Shown here: one piece after another, positions 1 to 11,345 of the stretch | Numbering within the stretch: the first letter of the stretch is position 1 | Layout: the number at the start of each line of letters is the position of its first letter | DNA from: Aplysia californica | Lineage: Eukaryota > Mollusca > Gastropoda > Aplysiida > Aplysiidae | DNA length: 64,000 bases | Assembly: GCF_000002075.1 (NCBI RefSeq) | Contig: NW_004797280.1 | Coordinates: 651,203 to 715,202, forward strand | Reading direction: 5' to 3' | Notes under the pieces: generated by a model | What the model saw: only the letters and a program-made list of their open reading frames with translations | Databases searched by the model: none | Told to the model about the DNA's origin: nothing | Program-made: the position numbers and the translations under genes

Positions 1-83
1 AAGAGGGCGCCACCAAATTTTGAGGACACTCTTTTAATTGGCTCAAAGAGAGAAGTGGCCCATCTTGTCTTGTACTATCTTTG
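1..83 (+). mobile_element. Right end of an hAT-like MITE
   Basis: These bases are nearly identical to 23762-23844, the right end of a complete MITE at 23349-23844, and stop at the same terminal bases (CTATCTTTG). The left part of this copy lies before the window. It ends 48 bases upstream of the TMA7 start codon, so it forms part of the promoter, the 5' UTR or a 5' intron of that gene. Confidence 0.75.
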
Positions 84-131
84 ATTGAAGTCTCTCCTTT
101 CACAATCTGATTTCACAGAGACAGAAGAATC
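84..131 (+). promoter_or_regulatory. TMA7 5' untranslated region, possible upstream splice acceptor
   Basis: A pyrimidine-rich run ending in TTTCACAG at about 110-117 precedes the ATG by 14 bases and looks like a 3' splice site. TMA7 may therefore have a noncoding first exon before the window. Otherwise this is plain 5' UTR. No TATA box is evident. Confidence 0.4.
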
Positions 132-147
132 ATGTCTGGCAGAGAAG
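132..147 (+). CDS. TMA7: TMA7 coding exon 1
   Basis: Sixteen coding bases: ATG then SGRE and the first base of a glycine codon. The donor GTAAAT follows directly. Confidence 0.9.
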
Positions 148-3100
148 GTAAATAGATTTTCAGTCTTTAGATTCACCATGTCTAGTTTTAGATCTACTGT
201 ACAAATAAACTAGTCTAGATCTAGAATCTAGCTTTGATATTAGAATAGGGTGGCGTCTTTAGTATAAAGTAAAGTTTCCTTTTGTCGTCAATCAGCCAGT
301 CACCATGCCATAGCCATAGTCCTCCACTGTTTGTATTGTCATAACAAACGAGGATTGGGAGGGCTTCTGGCGCCAAGATTAAGAAAGTATGTTTATGATT
401 TGTTTAAATGCCTCAGGAAACATTGGTTTAGAGTCAAGTCTGTGTACTGTTAACAACCAGAGCACAACTTAATCTGGCCCCCCAGGAAATCGAAAAATTG
501 AGTTCCACAATAAACCAAACCCGCAATTTTTTGCAATTTTCACAATTTCCTGCAATTTTACACTAAAATACATCAACGCTTTAATTTTAACAGAATTTTA
601 AATACGAAATTGTACGAGTACATTGCTGATAGGCCTACGTAAATCATGGTTTCGGCCCAGCTCAAGCCTACTGACAGTCACTGAGCGTACTCTAACTAAA
701 ACTAAAAGATTATCGGAAATTCAGGCCGGAATGCATCAAACTGAGACAAAGGCTAGGCCTGGATCTAAGCCTAATGTGTATAAATGTGCATGTGTGATAA
801 GAAAGTAGGTGTAGTGTGTGCGTGTGTGAGGTGTACGTGAGTGTGTGCGCGCGCATGAATATTGATGGTACATGATGTATGTGTCTACATACTCGGTAAG
901 GGCACCTAGTCTCAGTATCTACGTACACGGTAACCGGAATGTAAATAAATCAATATCTGTCCTGTGCTGTCACTTGTTGAAAAAGAAAGAAAGTCATACA
1001 TGTACACGCATCTTGTCGGGCTCGCCTTTGTGACCGGTCTGTGAACCTGTGCTTTCGCAACACATTGTGAGTACCGGTTGAGGTCACCAAAGTTCATTCA
1101 AAGTCTGTGCACTGCCAAGTATAGAGCTCCAGAATGGGGGAATTATTGATTAAAAAAAAAATATATACAGTCTGGGGAGGGCTGTGGTTGAAGGCAACAC
1201 CGGATGACAAAAACTGAACTTGGAATTCTGAACTGCCCGGTTACCGTGTGTACGTGACACTGAGACTACATACGTGCCCGGTTGCCGGTTACCGTGTACG
1301 TAGACACTGAGGCTAAGTGCCCGGTTACCGTGTACGTAGACAAGGGAGTGAGTGCTATAGACATGATCTAGATCTACATTATTACTGCTATTGTTTATAA
1401 ATGGGAGAAAAAAAAGTTTGCTGTATTTTACGATTTGACTCTAGTGTTAAAACAATACCATGCCGGTTTTAAAACAGAAAATATCTGAAATAGATCTAAA
1501 TACAGATATTACCGGTGTATCAAAGGTTTCAAGAGAAAAATAGAACAGGATCTGATTTGTTTGGAGTTTGGAGCATAAGATTATTTTGTATTTAGACGTT
1601 TTGAAAATCTCTCATCAGTTTTTTTGTTTTTTATAGACTAAACCTCATGCCTTCTAGATCTAGATCTTTGCATGAACCAAGTACCCAGTATGTACTAAAT
1701 TTGGTCAAATTTTATGCCTTCATTTAAAAGATAATATGAAACGGAGGGTTTCATTTTTTTGTGTCACGCGTTATCGTATTATATTGGGTCGATAACTATT
1801 GTTAACGTACTCGTGTGTGTTACTAGTAAAAATGTTGTTAATAATTTGATGAATTTGTATTGTGGGTCATGATTTTTTAAAAGGCTGTGCTGCTTTTATG
1901 ACCGGTACTCAAATTGTCATGTTTTTTAAACTAAAAATGTTAAGCTCATATTAATGCGCCTGGGATGGGAGGTTGCAATTTTTAGTAGGCAGTTTACCGT
2001 GCAATTTTTTGCAATTTTTCTATTTCAAAATTGCAATTTTCTGCGGGGCCAGTAGACTAGACTGATATAAGGGTGATCTTGTAGTTCTGTTCGTTAAAGT
2101 CCACGATCCATTTGTTTAAATCCAGAAGTCTTGATGACCAAATACTATTTGAAATAGGCTACACAAAGAGCAGGGATGCAACCTAACTGCAAAACATCAA
2201 ATTAAGATAAAATTAAAATTCAGGGGGGCCCCCTGAACCCCCCCACCTCCAATTTTTATTAGGTCAGGGGGGCAAGACCCCCCTACTCTTGACTTTAACG
2301 AACGAAACTACAAAATCGCCTGATATAGATCTAGTCTAGATTCAAACATTCTAGAAATTTAAAATATAAATCTAGTTTTTCCGTGTTGGGGGAAGTCGAT
2401 AAATTTTTACTTTCACTCCCGCGTACAAATGCACTGCTTCGGGTGTCAAACTGCAGTACTGTTTGCTGCAGATCACACCTAAAGCCACTATAATATAACG
2501 AAGAGACTATTTCTCCCAACGTTCGGGAAAATAAAGTTGAACTCTATTTCTCCGAATGGTTTCCGATCTCGAGATATTTGGTTATTTGTGAGATTTAGGC
2601 GTCATCCTTTCATTCTGCCCTTGTGCGAGGACTGGGAAGAAGCATTTTTTGCACCGAATTCAATTTCAAGAGCTGGAGATTTTTAAATGTCTGAATGTTC
2701 AGATACTTCATTTGTGGTTGGGGCAACGTTCCCGATGCTTCATTTGAAAATACCTCCAAAAGGTACTGCGAGAAAACAAGACTGCTCGACCTTGGCAGTA
2801 ACTATTTTGCATTTAGTCACCCAGCAAAAACTAAAATCCTTCATGTAAAATGAAAAAAAAAAAATCCCCCCAGCCCCCTCCCCCCCGTTCACACCTTACA
2901 CACACACACCGACGCGCACACACACATGCACACGCACACACACACACACACACACATGGGCCACTCCATTCGCTTATTATCAACAAATCTTGAGAACTGA
3001 AACCGTTCGGAGAAATAGAGTTCAAGTTTATTTTTCCGAACGTTCGGAGAAATAGAGCCAGCCATAATATAAGGCTGTACTGTAGTTATTCGCACTGGGT

Positions 3101-6100
3101 GTGTGAATACTATAACCTATGGGATTGTTTTTGCAAAGGGTGTGTGAATACTATGAAATTTTATTCGCACAGGGTGTGTGAATACTGTATGAATACTATG
3201 AAATGTTATTCGCACAGGGTGTGTGAATACTATGAAATTATATTCGCATAGGGTGTGTGAATTAAGTTAATACTACAAAATATTATTATTGGCACGCAGG
3301 GCGTTTCAAAAGAAGGATGGAAATTAATTGGGCCTAGGGCCTAGCATTTACTCGTTTTTTCCCCTCATCTCGTAGGGACAAAGATCATGTATAACAAGAT
3401 AGTTCACTCCTCTCTTTGAGCCAATTTAAAAAAATTTAAAATTTGGTTGTGCCCTCTTCGAAAAAGTGCGGACTGCGAATAGAGTTGTAAACCCTACTTG
3501 TGTGAAAAACAATAAAAGTGAAATTAACAGACTACTTATCCTCTACTCTTCTTCTGGAGAAATGAAAATACCCACAAATATCATGTACACCACCATAGCT
3601 AAAGCATAACCTCGGATAGATCGAATCCATTTGGTCTGGCCTCGGTAGTTCGAGGGATATCTTACAAAGATAAAGAAAAAAAACAGTGGATCGCAGGCAC
3701 AGTTTTAACGGAGGCGTGATTTTGAGTCTTCTGTGTTCGACCTATCCGTGTTATACTGTATTTTATTTACTGACTGATTTTCAAAACGTAAAAGGCATTT
3801 TGTGTTATAAGTTAATAGTACCTACCGTTATTTATCATAATTTATGTTTAAAAATGCAATGGTATTGTTTTTACCAGATTAAAAATGTTGAGGTGGTTGC
3901 AGTTTATTTGGGGGGGGGGGTTGTTATTCTGGGTGCTGGCCTCCCTGATTTCTTGTAATCTTGAAAATAGTCCCGTTTGGTCACTTGCTGTTCGACTGAC
4001 TTATCGATCAAAATCTTTCCCACCGCAAAATTCTCTAATCTACACGACACTACAATAGACACTTAGATCTATCATCCCGGACACTGAACTGACACCCCAG
4101 GAAATTGGACTGTCTGTGGCAATATTATGATTTGTATTAAATCTCTTGCATTTCTCTTCGTTTATTCTTCGTAGTTCTGTTATCTTGAAAACGAAATTGC
4201 TTTGAAAATCTTAACAAAATCTTGGAGGAAACCAGGAAAAAAACGGGAAATTTTTTTCTAGTTGATTCTGATGGATGGGAACCCTGGTTTTAGGTTTTAG
4301 AGATCATATTCGAATTTCGAACCTCCAGTAGGCCACAGAGGGGCAGACACCGCTACAGTGTCTCAAAATTCGCTCACAGAAGTGGTTGCTGAAACGCCGC
4401 GATGGTTCCGCAATGGTTTCCACGGCGGTATTCTGTCTCATGAGAACAGCTCGTGAGCAAACAGAAAGCAGGGGTTTCCAAACACAGCTGACTGACTTTT
4501 TCCGTCGCCGTACACCGCTCCATGTGATTCGACCTTTAGATTGTGTTGACTGTGACTCTACCACGTTTACTTTTTGGCACAATAACTTAATATAAGGATC
4601 AGAAGTAGTTAAGCTGCAACCACCATTAATATTAATAGTAATAGTAATAGTAATATAATGCTGTTTTCCAGCAGTCTAGGTTGCAAAATGAAAACTTGCA
4701 GTTGGTTTGCCTGCAGATTCTTTAGTCCTGTTGTTTGGCTGGGATTTTTGTCCTAACTTGTCAATTCCTAAAATAAACCTGTTTTGGTTTATTTGTGCTT
4801 TGCATGTTTTGGGATTGTTGCTGACAACCCCTGAAAAAAATTGAATTAAAAAAAAAGAAGTTTTAAATTTGATTTGTCTGAAGCAGAAAGCACTAATTTA
4901 TGTACCAAATCCACAGAAAACACGAAGAAAATTGACAGAAAACTCATGCAAGTGGTTTGTTGATTTTATGCTTCTTTTGGGTAGACAGAAATGATGTCCA
5001 TGTGAGCTCATAGGAAAAACCACAACTACTATTACAGGTTTTATTTTTTTGATCATTTACTTGACCACCCCCATGGTGATCTAGTTATCTGGGTTTCTTT
5101 CACTTTGAAATAAGTTTGATGTTTCAGGAGTTTGCTAATAGTAATTTGACTATTCTCGACATGTTTCACATTTTGAATAACGCATATTTTTTTCACAGGT
5201 GGCAAGAAGAAGCCTCTGAAGGCCCCCAAAAAGAAGCAAGATGAAGAAGATGAAGTAAGTGGAGGGTTTTTTTTTTCACTGCCAGGGGTCTTGTTTAATA
5301 TTGTTGTTGCCCTTGAACTTTAAAATACATCACCATTTCTTCAATTTCAATGGACCAGACCCGTACAGTTTACGTCACTATGTTAGTTGCAGCTATCAAA
5401 CTTTAACATCCACTTCGCACTGAGCCGTTGTAGTTGCCCAGTGCCACTTTACCCAGAGATAGAAATTAGACTGAGACAAGCATTAGTTTGACAAGTTGTT
5501 ATAAAATTCGTGCCCTTTTGTGTTTTAGGTGTGAGCTTAGGCTAATGAGAATCTTTTTAAAAAATGGTCAGTGTTTGAAACCTTGGTACAATTAGCTACG
5601 GTGGGTGCGTGTCGTGGTGTGTTGGGATACACTATCAGTTTTCAGGTTCAAAGGCTCGTGATGTATTCTGTAGTTCCAAAGGATTGCTTTATGTTATGCC
5701 CTACACTGCAACGCAACTTGTTGCTCACATTGCTATAATGGAGTACTCACATTCAACAAAATTGAAGGTCGGGCCCGACAACTTAGTTAAATCCGAGTTT
5801 CACTGTGACTATCCTTTTTATGAGTGCCTTCTAGATCGATGTCTGAACTCTTTCACATCCAGGTCGTTTCGACAAGTGTCTGAAACAGATGAAAGACTTG
5901 CTTTTGAACTGAAAATTCTTTTGGTTTGTCACTAGACATTGCAAAACCTGGTCAGAAAGACCAGTTGGTTGAAAAAGGAATTTACACTTTACAGCTCAAT
6001 GAAATATAGTCAGAAAAGAGTTCGAGCTGGCTGTGGATGAGACGAAACGACAGCTGGGCCAAATAGAACAGACAGCAGACAGGAAACTATGGTAGATTTT

Positions 6101-9100
6101 TGTATAGCTTCGCATTTGCTATTTTCCGCTGGAGGCGCCGTGGCACTGTTCGAAAACGCACGAACTGAAGACCCGGAAATACCCCAAATCCTTGAAGGTT
6201 CGTCTCCCGATCAGCGCGAAGAAAACAGAAAACAAACAGAAACAGCAGGAGAGCACTCAGGAGCCATGACCTGAGTGTGGCCAGGCCCCTTAGAGTGTCA
6301 GGAAATTAGGACTGAAACACTTGCTTGAGGGGGGGTTTCTTCCTCTGAAGATCTCCTGCTGTCCGCTAGCCCCATGAGTTTTCTCCCACTAGTTTCTTCA
6401 TGATTCTGTCTTTCTTGCTTTATCCAAACCATAAATGCCTCTTTGTGTTGATATGCTTCTTTCAATCAAACAAAGCAGTCAAGGCCTAAAAATAATTCAC
6501 CAGCATCTGTGGTGTGGCGGAAGTGAGTTCCGTTATGGTGTTGGAAGAATTTTTGTCGAGTGTCTCTTGTCTTTCTACTGGGATGTTGTATCCGTCTCAG
6601 CTCGGGTTGGCCCTGTCAGGCAAGATTGAGGCACCTCACACCCAAAATGATTAAGTGTCAATGGGGGCTTGAAACATGTACAATTTTTTACGAAATAAAA
6701 ATAATTCCACTTCCCTGATAAAGTCGAGGGCACACAGAGTGAAAAATGTACCTACGGAACACATTTGAAGTCCCGAATTTTATTCTTATATATGTATTCT
6801 TTGTATTCACAACACAAACATAAAGAAACTGATTTGTACATATCGTCGTGAAAAAGAATTAATGTCATGGAGGGCAAATTTTGTTTACCAAAGTAGACAC
6901 CATGAGAGAGAGAGAGAACGAGCACAGCATGAGTGTGAGTGAAGGTCAAAGACCTTTCTTGCTTGAAATCATGTATTATGTATCCGATATTGTTGCCCTA
7001 AGATTAGATGCTACACAACTGTTTGCCGGTGTTGTGCAAAGTTAGATCAAGATGAAGTTGTAGTTTATAGTGGGCCACGCAGAGCACAAGATGCCGAAAG
7101 ACCTTTATGTTGTTAGAGGCAAAACTACTGATCCTTGCAAATGTGAATTTAGAAAATTAATGCAACCTGAAATTTGTATACAAAGCGAAATTCGTACTTA
7201 ACGAAGAGATTTCTGCATTCTGCCAGTTTCGCTATGTTCGTGCTAGACAAGACAGTATGCATTTTGCAAACTTGGAGAGGATTATATTTATATAAAGTGT
7301 TTATTGTATAAGGCCCTTAAACTTAATATTGAAGAATTTGTAAGGGCTCGGTCAGCTAGCATACTGCGATGTGAGAAGGTCACTTTTTGCGCCAGCTCTA
7401 CTGGTGTGGTGTGTAAAGGAGTTAAGCACCTGATTTAACTGGTTTCCATTTCAATGCTGAATGTCTCTAAGGGATTTTAGGTGTAGATTAGAATGAAAAG
7501 GTATGCTGAAGGAGTTGTTTTGTGACATCGTGTAAAAATATTCCATGAGAAAGGGTACAAAAAGATACACTATTATTACTTAACATTGACGTTCATACAA
7601 TTTTCTGTGTGTTTGGGATTTTTTCTACCTTAACTTAAAAGTTGAGAAACGCTTTTTTTTCCAGTCTGATGTTGCCTTCAAGCAAAAGCAAAGGGAAGAG
7701 CAGAGAGCTATGAAGGAGGCAGCTGCCAAGGCAGCAGGCAAAGGACCTATGAGTAAGTGCTTGTCCTAGTGTTTTGAACAGCTGGTATATGAGTTTGTCC
7801 CTTTTAACCTCTTTGTTGCCTATTGACGCACCTGGAACACCACGTCTCGAAAATGCGAAATTTTTAGCTTTGTGCCGTACCATGGAAGTTGGAAAAACTG
7901 GCTGTGCCTGATGGGCGGGCTCCAAACAAGCAGTCAGTGGTGTGGTGTTGTGATTCATGATTGGCCAGTCCAGTGGTAAGTGAGGTGGGGCAGGCGGCAG
8001 AGAGAGATGGTGCGGAGAGACGCGTTATATGGGCCACTTTAAAAGTGATGTTCCATAGCTTCGCCTAGGAACTATTTTATCCAAAGTGCCTCTTTACTTA
8101 AGTACACTTTGGACAAAATAGTTCTGAGGCGACGATAGACCTAGCCCTAGGCATAGGCTAGGCCTTTTGAGAAACTTGTTGGTGATCAAGCGAAACAGAA
8201 TGGGAGAGCCCATGTGTGCCAACAATGAAGGCCGGAGCGAGTGAGTGGGAAGGGAGTGGCATGCGCACACGAGCGGTTGTGAAGCAGAACGCATTGGATT
8301 TCCTGATAGCGATAGGCCAGCCTAGTCTAGATTATCTATGCCTATCATGCCTGTCACTTCTCCGATGGGTGGAACGAATGTTTGACGTGCGTAAGGAGAC
8401 GCGGGAACGCACCACAGGGTGTGGTGGGGCGATGGACAACACAGAGGGCGAGTTAGCCTTGAGAACTTTCTTTCTGATCGCCAACGCCGAGCTGTCAACT
8501 TCCCTATTGCTAGAGAAAGAAGCCTGATTCAATTTTTGATTAAGTAAGACCTGGAGGTCATGTTGAACAAAGCCGTCATCAGAGGAGATAACAAACAGAA
8601 ATTAAGAGAACACCAAACTCATAGATTAGGCCTACTTTATTATTTCCTTTGAATTTATTACTGGATCCCTTACAACGAGAATCCTGCTATAACGGACATT
8701 TCGTACCGGTCCCCTCCCTCTCGTTATAACAGGATTCCACTGTATTCAAGTATTCATTTCCATTTTCGAAGGCTATGGTAGAAGACACTGAAGAGTGCTT
8801 CATGTGCTCTCAGAACTGGTCCTCTTGTCTCAGATTGAGTCATTTTTTAAACTGGTTCTATTATGAAGGTGAAGATTTCTATTGTAGAGTGCAATTATAT
8901 TATGGACAAAGGCTTCCTTTACCTTTTTCACCTTTCTCTCTACATGTAAGATATGACATTAACACTGCACATTACGTATAGGCTTGGTGCTTATGTTTAT
9001 CGATGATGTTTTAAGTTAAAACTTGTAGTTTTGTTTCAAATGAGACCATGCATTTGTCCTTCTAAATAAGTAAGCGTTTAAAAACTGTATTGGGTACAAA

Positions 9101-9196
9101 CATTGTTTTTTTTTGGTGTATTTTTAGTAATGTTCTGTATTCCTTTGTTTTTCATTCACAGCGTCTGGTGGCATTAAAAAGTCTGGCAAGAAATGA
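132..9196 (+). CDS. TMA7: TMA7 (translation machinery-associated protein 7), whole coding region, four exons
   Basis: Joining 132-147, 5199-5254, 7665-7752 and 9162-9196 gives a 64-residue protein beginning MSGREGGKKKPLK and ending GGIKKSGKK, the same length as human TMA7 and very similar to it. TMA7/CCDC72 is a small, highly charged protein that copurifies with ribosomes in yeast; its exact role is poorly known. It has no signal peptide or membrane segment. The middle is a charged, probably helical stretch (AFKQKQREEQ, then MKEAAAKAAGKG). Every junction is GT-AG and the phases agree: exon 1 ends one base into a glycine codon, exon 2 ends in phase 0, and exon 3 ends one base into a threonine codon. 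The gene converges on Reelin, about 8 kb away. Confidence 0.95.
2499..3063. mobile_element. MULE-like MITE with long terminal inverted repeats
   Basis: About 70 bases at 2503-2575 are repeated inverted at 2985-3057 at roughly 85% identity; the arms share GAACTCTATTTCTCCGAA. The 9-base direct repeat ATAATATAA flanks both sides (2490-2498 and 3064-3072). Long inverted repeats with a 9-base target duplication are typical of Mutator-like elements. There is no transposase. A CA microsatellite at 2897-2957 lies inside. Confidence 0.65.
2897..2957. repeat. (CA)n microsatellite
   Basis: Imperfect CA run with GC interruptions, inside the MULE-like MITE and after a C-rich stretch. Confidence 0.9.
3087..3268. 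repeat. Minisatellite, core GGGTGTGTGAATACTATGAAA
   Basis: Five to six imperfect copies of a unit of roughly 35 bases around TTATTCGCACAGGG and TGTGTGAATACTATGAAA. Spacing varies and one copy carries a short internal duplication near 3180-3200. The array starts about 25 bases after the MULE-like MITE. Confidence 0.8.
3379..3460 (-). mobile_element. Diverged end of the hAT-like MITE family, inverted
   Basis: Read on the - strand this matches the right end of the MITE at 23349-23844: a GAAGAGGGC start, AATTGGCTCAAAGAGAG in the middle, and a CTTTG end. It is clearly more diverged than the copy at 1-83, so an older insertion. Confidence 0.6.
5199..5254 (+). CDS. TMA7: TMA7 coding exon 2
   Basis: Encodes GKKKPLKAPKKKQDEEDE. 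Acceptor is TTTTTTTCACAG, donor GTAAGT, ending in phase 0. Confidence 0.93.
5690..5815 (+). repeat. Dispersed repeat shared with 18215-18335
   Basis: About 120 bases share roughly 75-80% identity with 18215-18335, including CTACA(C/T)TGCAA(C/T)GCAACTTG and AACAAAATTGAAGGT-like segments. The open frame across 5609-5935 is explained by this repeat. No family recognised. Confidence 0.6.
7665..7752 (+). CDS. TMA7: TMA7 coding exon 3
   Basis: Encodes SDVAFKQKQREEQRAMKEAA and then AKAAGKGPM plus the first base of a threonine codon. Acceptor TTTTTTTTCCAG, donor GTAAGT. Confidence 0.93.
8062..8131. repeat. Short perfect-like hairpin (26-base arms, 16-base loop)
   Basis: The arm at 8062-8088 pairs with the arm at 8105-8131 (core GAACTATTTT(A/G)TCCAAAGTG) with only a few mismatches. 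It lies in TMA7 intron 3 at the broken end of a pogo-like MITE. It could be a tiny MITE or form a hairpin RNA; sequence alone cannot tell. Confidence 0.6.
8160..8742 (-). mobile_element. Pogo-like MITE, copy 1 (inverted relative to 21565-22364)
   Basis: Reverse complement of most of the element at 21565-22364. It has the intact terminus CAGTGGAATCCTGTTATAAC at 8742 followed by a TA. Homology fades near 8160, so the other end is truncated or replaced by the hairpin at 8062-8131. Confidence 0.75.
9162..9196 (+). CDS. TMA7: TMA7 coding exon 4 and stop
   Basis: Encodes the C terminus (T)SGGIKKSGKK and TGA at 9194-9196. Acceptor TTCATTCACAG. Confidence 0.93.
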
Positions 9197-9363
9197 CCCA
9201 GGTTCTTCACGATCCTTTATCATCATCGTTCATCGTCTGCATGCTGTCACTTCATCTCTCACATAGTCTCTCAGTTTGAGCATTTATTCTTGTACATGTA
9301 ATGTGTTGTACAATATTCAGAATCAGCATGTCATCAAATTTTTCCTTTGTTGGTTTTGAAAAG

Positions 9364-9369
9364 AATAAA
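9364..9369 (+). promoter_or_regulatory. TMA7 polyadenylation signal AATAAA
   Basis: Canonical hexamer 168 bases after the stop, followed by GT- and T-rich sequence at 9385-9400. This implies a 3' UTR of roughly 190 bases. Confidence 0.8.
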
Positions 9370-9389
9370 GACTGATGCCTCTGCCTGCA

Positions 9390-10309
9390 TATTTTTTTTT
9401 GTTACTTGATGTCAATATTTTTTTACCTATGGGTCTTTGAGTTTGAGTGCTCTATCACTACACTAGGTGTTTTTTTCTGTCTCACTCTGATTCTGATACT
9501 TGTGAGTAGTCATGCTTTTTGCCAGAAGTAAGGATACCTAACTTCATGTGTAAGCATTTAAAAAAGGAACTTTAGGATTTAAGAAAAAGTTGTTTGAAGG
9601 GGATGGCCAACCTTTTGAAGGTACTACTTGTCTTCCGTTACACTTTTTTCTCACTCTCATTTCTTTCTGTTCGAAACACAGACCTGAAAATACCTTGGCG
9701 TGTGTGTGGGGGATGGACAAAAAGTGATGAACCAAAAAATGTAATTTTGTGACATACTACAACTTGTAGGCCTACTTGTGCTACATGTGGGCTTCGGTCT
9801 CTCCGAGTCTGAGCTTGTTCTGTTATAAATTTGTTATAATATTAGTCATGGATTTCACAGTGATGGATGCATTTAGAACCGACTGCAAATTTAAAGATAA
9901 AGTCAAGGAAACCTCATGCCAAAATGATGGTTTTTGAACAGTGCGTCCTACTTGCACTTAGTGTGTTTAGGCTGAGGCTTGTTACTGAAAGTGAAAGTAC
10001 GGGTTCTTCTCTTTGATTGATAAAATTGTAGGCCTACCTGGATGCCTTGGATATATCACCTTTTGGTTGAGATATATTCTATAATAACGATTACTGGAGT
10101 TCCAAGGTCCTTTATCAGGATTGCACCCATTCGTCAATCATTTATACCTGCTGTTTATCAAGTTCTTTGGGTATTTATCACAGTTGCTTTACTGAAAGTT
10201 GTTGAGAAAATTGGATGGACTTTCAATAACTCAGACAACCAATTAAAAAAAAAAAGTGTTAACAATAAACACGGCTAGGAAATCTATTCTTGGCTGTCGG
10301 TAGAACAAG
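9390..10309. other. Intergenic, no feature seen
   Basis: AT-rich sequence after the TMA7 poly(A) site. I see no conserved coding pattern, RNA gene or repeat boundary. The short open frames here have no family resemblance. Confidence 0.5.
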
Positions 10310-10311
10310 TA

Positions 10312-11104
10312 CAGTGGGTGTTGCATTCAACGAGGTCAGATTCAACGAGAAGTCGGCTCCAACGAGGCAATCCTCAATCCCCGGTTCTTTCCTCTATATC
10401 TCTTTGTAAATGTACGTCAGCTCTAACGAGGTTACAAACACCAAAATCGCTTTCAATGAGGTTGCGATAACCGAATAGAAGCAATAAGCAGCCCGAAAGG
10501 CGAAGAATTTTTCTCCTTTCTCTCCATCTCACGCGAAGCACAAGGCTCATCCACGATTCCTTACACATTGTATTGCTAGATCTAGTGTGCATTCTAATAA
10601 TAATATGGGCCCCAAAGCCAAGAGGATGGGCGAAGGTTAGCCTTCGGTAGGGATGGGAGGGGGTGGGTCGGAACGCGATGCGGGCTGTGTGAAACTGGAT
10701 GAACTCTGGATTGGATGGGTAGGTCTAGATCGAGACCCTCATTTTGTTCAATTTTCTTTTCTTACCCCGATCAGGAAATCCAAGCTCCCGCCTTTACTTT
10801 ATGTAAATCTAGGCCTAGATGTGAGAGGGTATGTTTCCACACGAAAAGTGTTCTGGAAAAAAATATTTTAAAATGCAGAAACGACGGTCAGAACACAGCT
10901 CAAACACACACACACTGATGCTGTTTGAGATTTTCGTCATCAGGGGGAACAACTGTTTTAATTTCTGGTATTGGTACATCGTGTAATATAATATAGTAAT
11001 TGTCTCCTTTCTTTTCTTTAGCCTTAATCACGTTCAACGAGAGGTCGGATCCAACGAGGACAACAAGCCTGTCCCGGCAACCTCGTTGAATGCGACACCC
11101 ACTG
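10312..11104. mobile_element. Pogo/Tc1-like MITE, 793 bases
   Basis: Ends are inverted copies of CAGTGGGTGT(T/C)GCATTCAA continuing into CGAGGT, and both sides are flanked by TA (10310-10311 and 11105-11106). TA duplication with CAGTGG termini fits the Tc1/mariner-pogo superfamily. Sub-terminal TCCAACGAGG motifs recur at both ends. No transposase frame. Confidence 0.8.
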
Positions 11105-11163
11105 TACAAGTACAACTTAGTACAAGTAGCCGACAACTACAAAGAAATAATATATGATTTAAG

Positions 11164-11345
11164 GGAGTGCTTATTTAGGCCACATATGGCCTAAATAAGG
11201 TAAGGGAGGGGGGTTTAGCTTATTTAGGCCACAGTGGACTGTGGCCTAAATAAGGTAAGGGAGGGGGGTTTAGCTTATTCAGGCCACAGTGGACTGTGGC
11301 CTAAATAAGGTAAGGGAGGGGGGGTTTAGCTTATATAGGCCACAC
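11164..11345. repeat. Hairpin tandem array A (about 60-base unit)
   Basis: Three to four units. Each is a G-rich spacer (GGTAAGGGAGGGGGGTTTAG) followed by an inverted repeat CTTATTTAGGCCACA / TGTGGCCTAAATAAG. The same unit in the same orientation forms array B at 14607-14772. Confidence 0.9.

Larger units (their letters stand above)
148..5198 (+). other. TMA7 intron 1, repeat-rich
   Basis: This 5 kb intron holds no gene I can support. It contains a MULE-like MITE (2499-3063), a GGGTGTGTGAATA minisatellite (3087-3268) and an inverted MITE fragment (3379-3460). Short AGATCT/TCTAGA-rich stretches occur at about 186-235, 1650-1670 and 2330-2340. The part at 3500-5150 shows nothing beyond simple A/T runs. 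Confidence 0.7.

Noticed and set aside
4304-4595. Overlapping open frames of 92 and 69 codons on opposite strands in TMA7 intron 1
   Set aside because: No recognisable domain and no splice or promoter context; GC-richer sequence can give such frames by chance.
5609-5935. 108-codon + strand open frame
   Set aside because: Overlaps a dispersed repeat found again at 18215-18335, where the frame is not kept.
11164-11345. CRISPR-like regular repeats
   Set aside because: Spacers are identical to one another and the units are hairpins in an animal genome; this is a satellite-type array.
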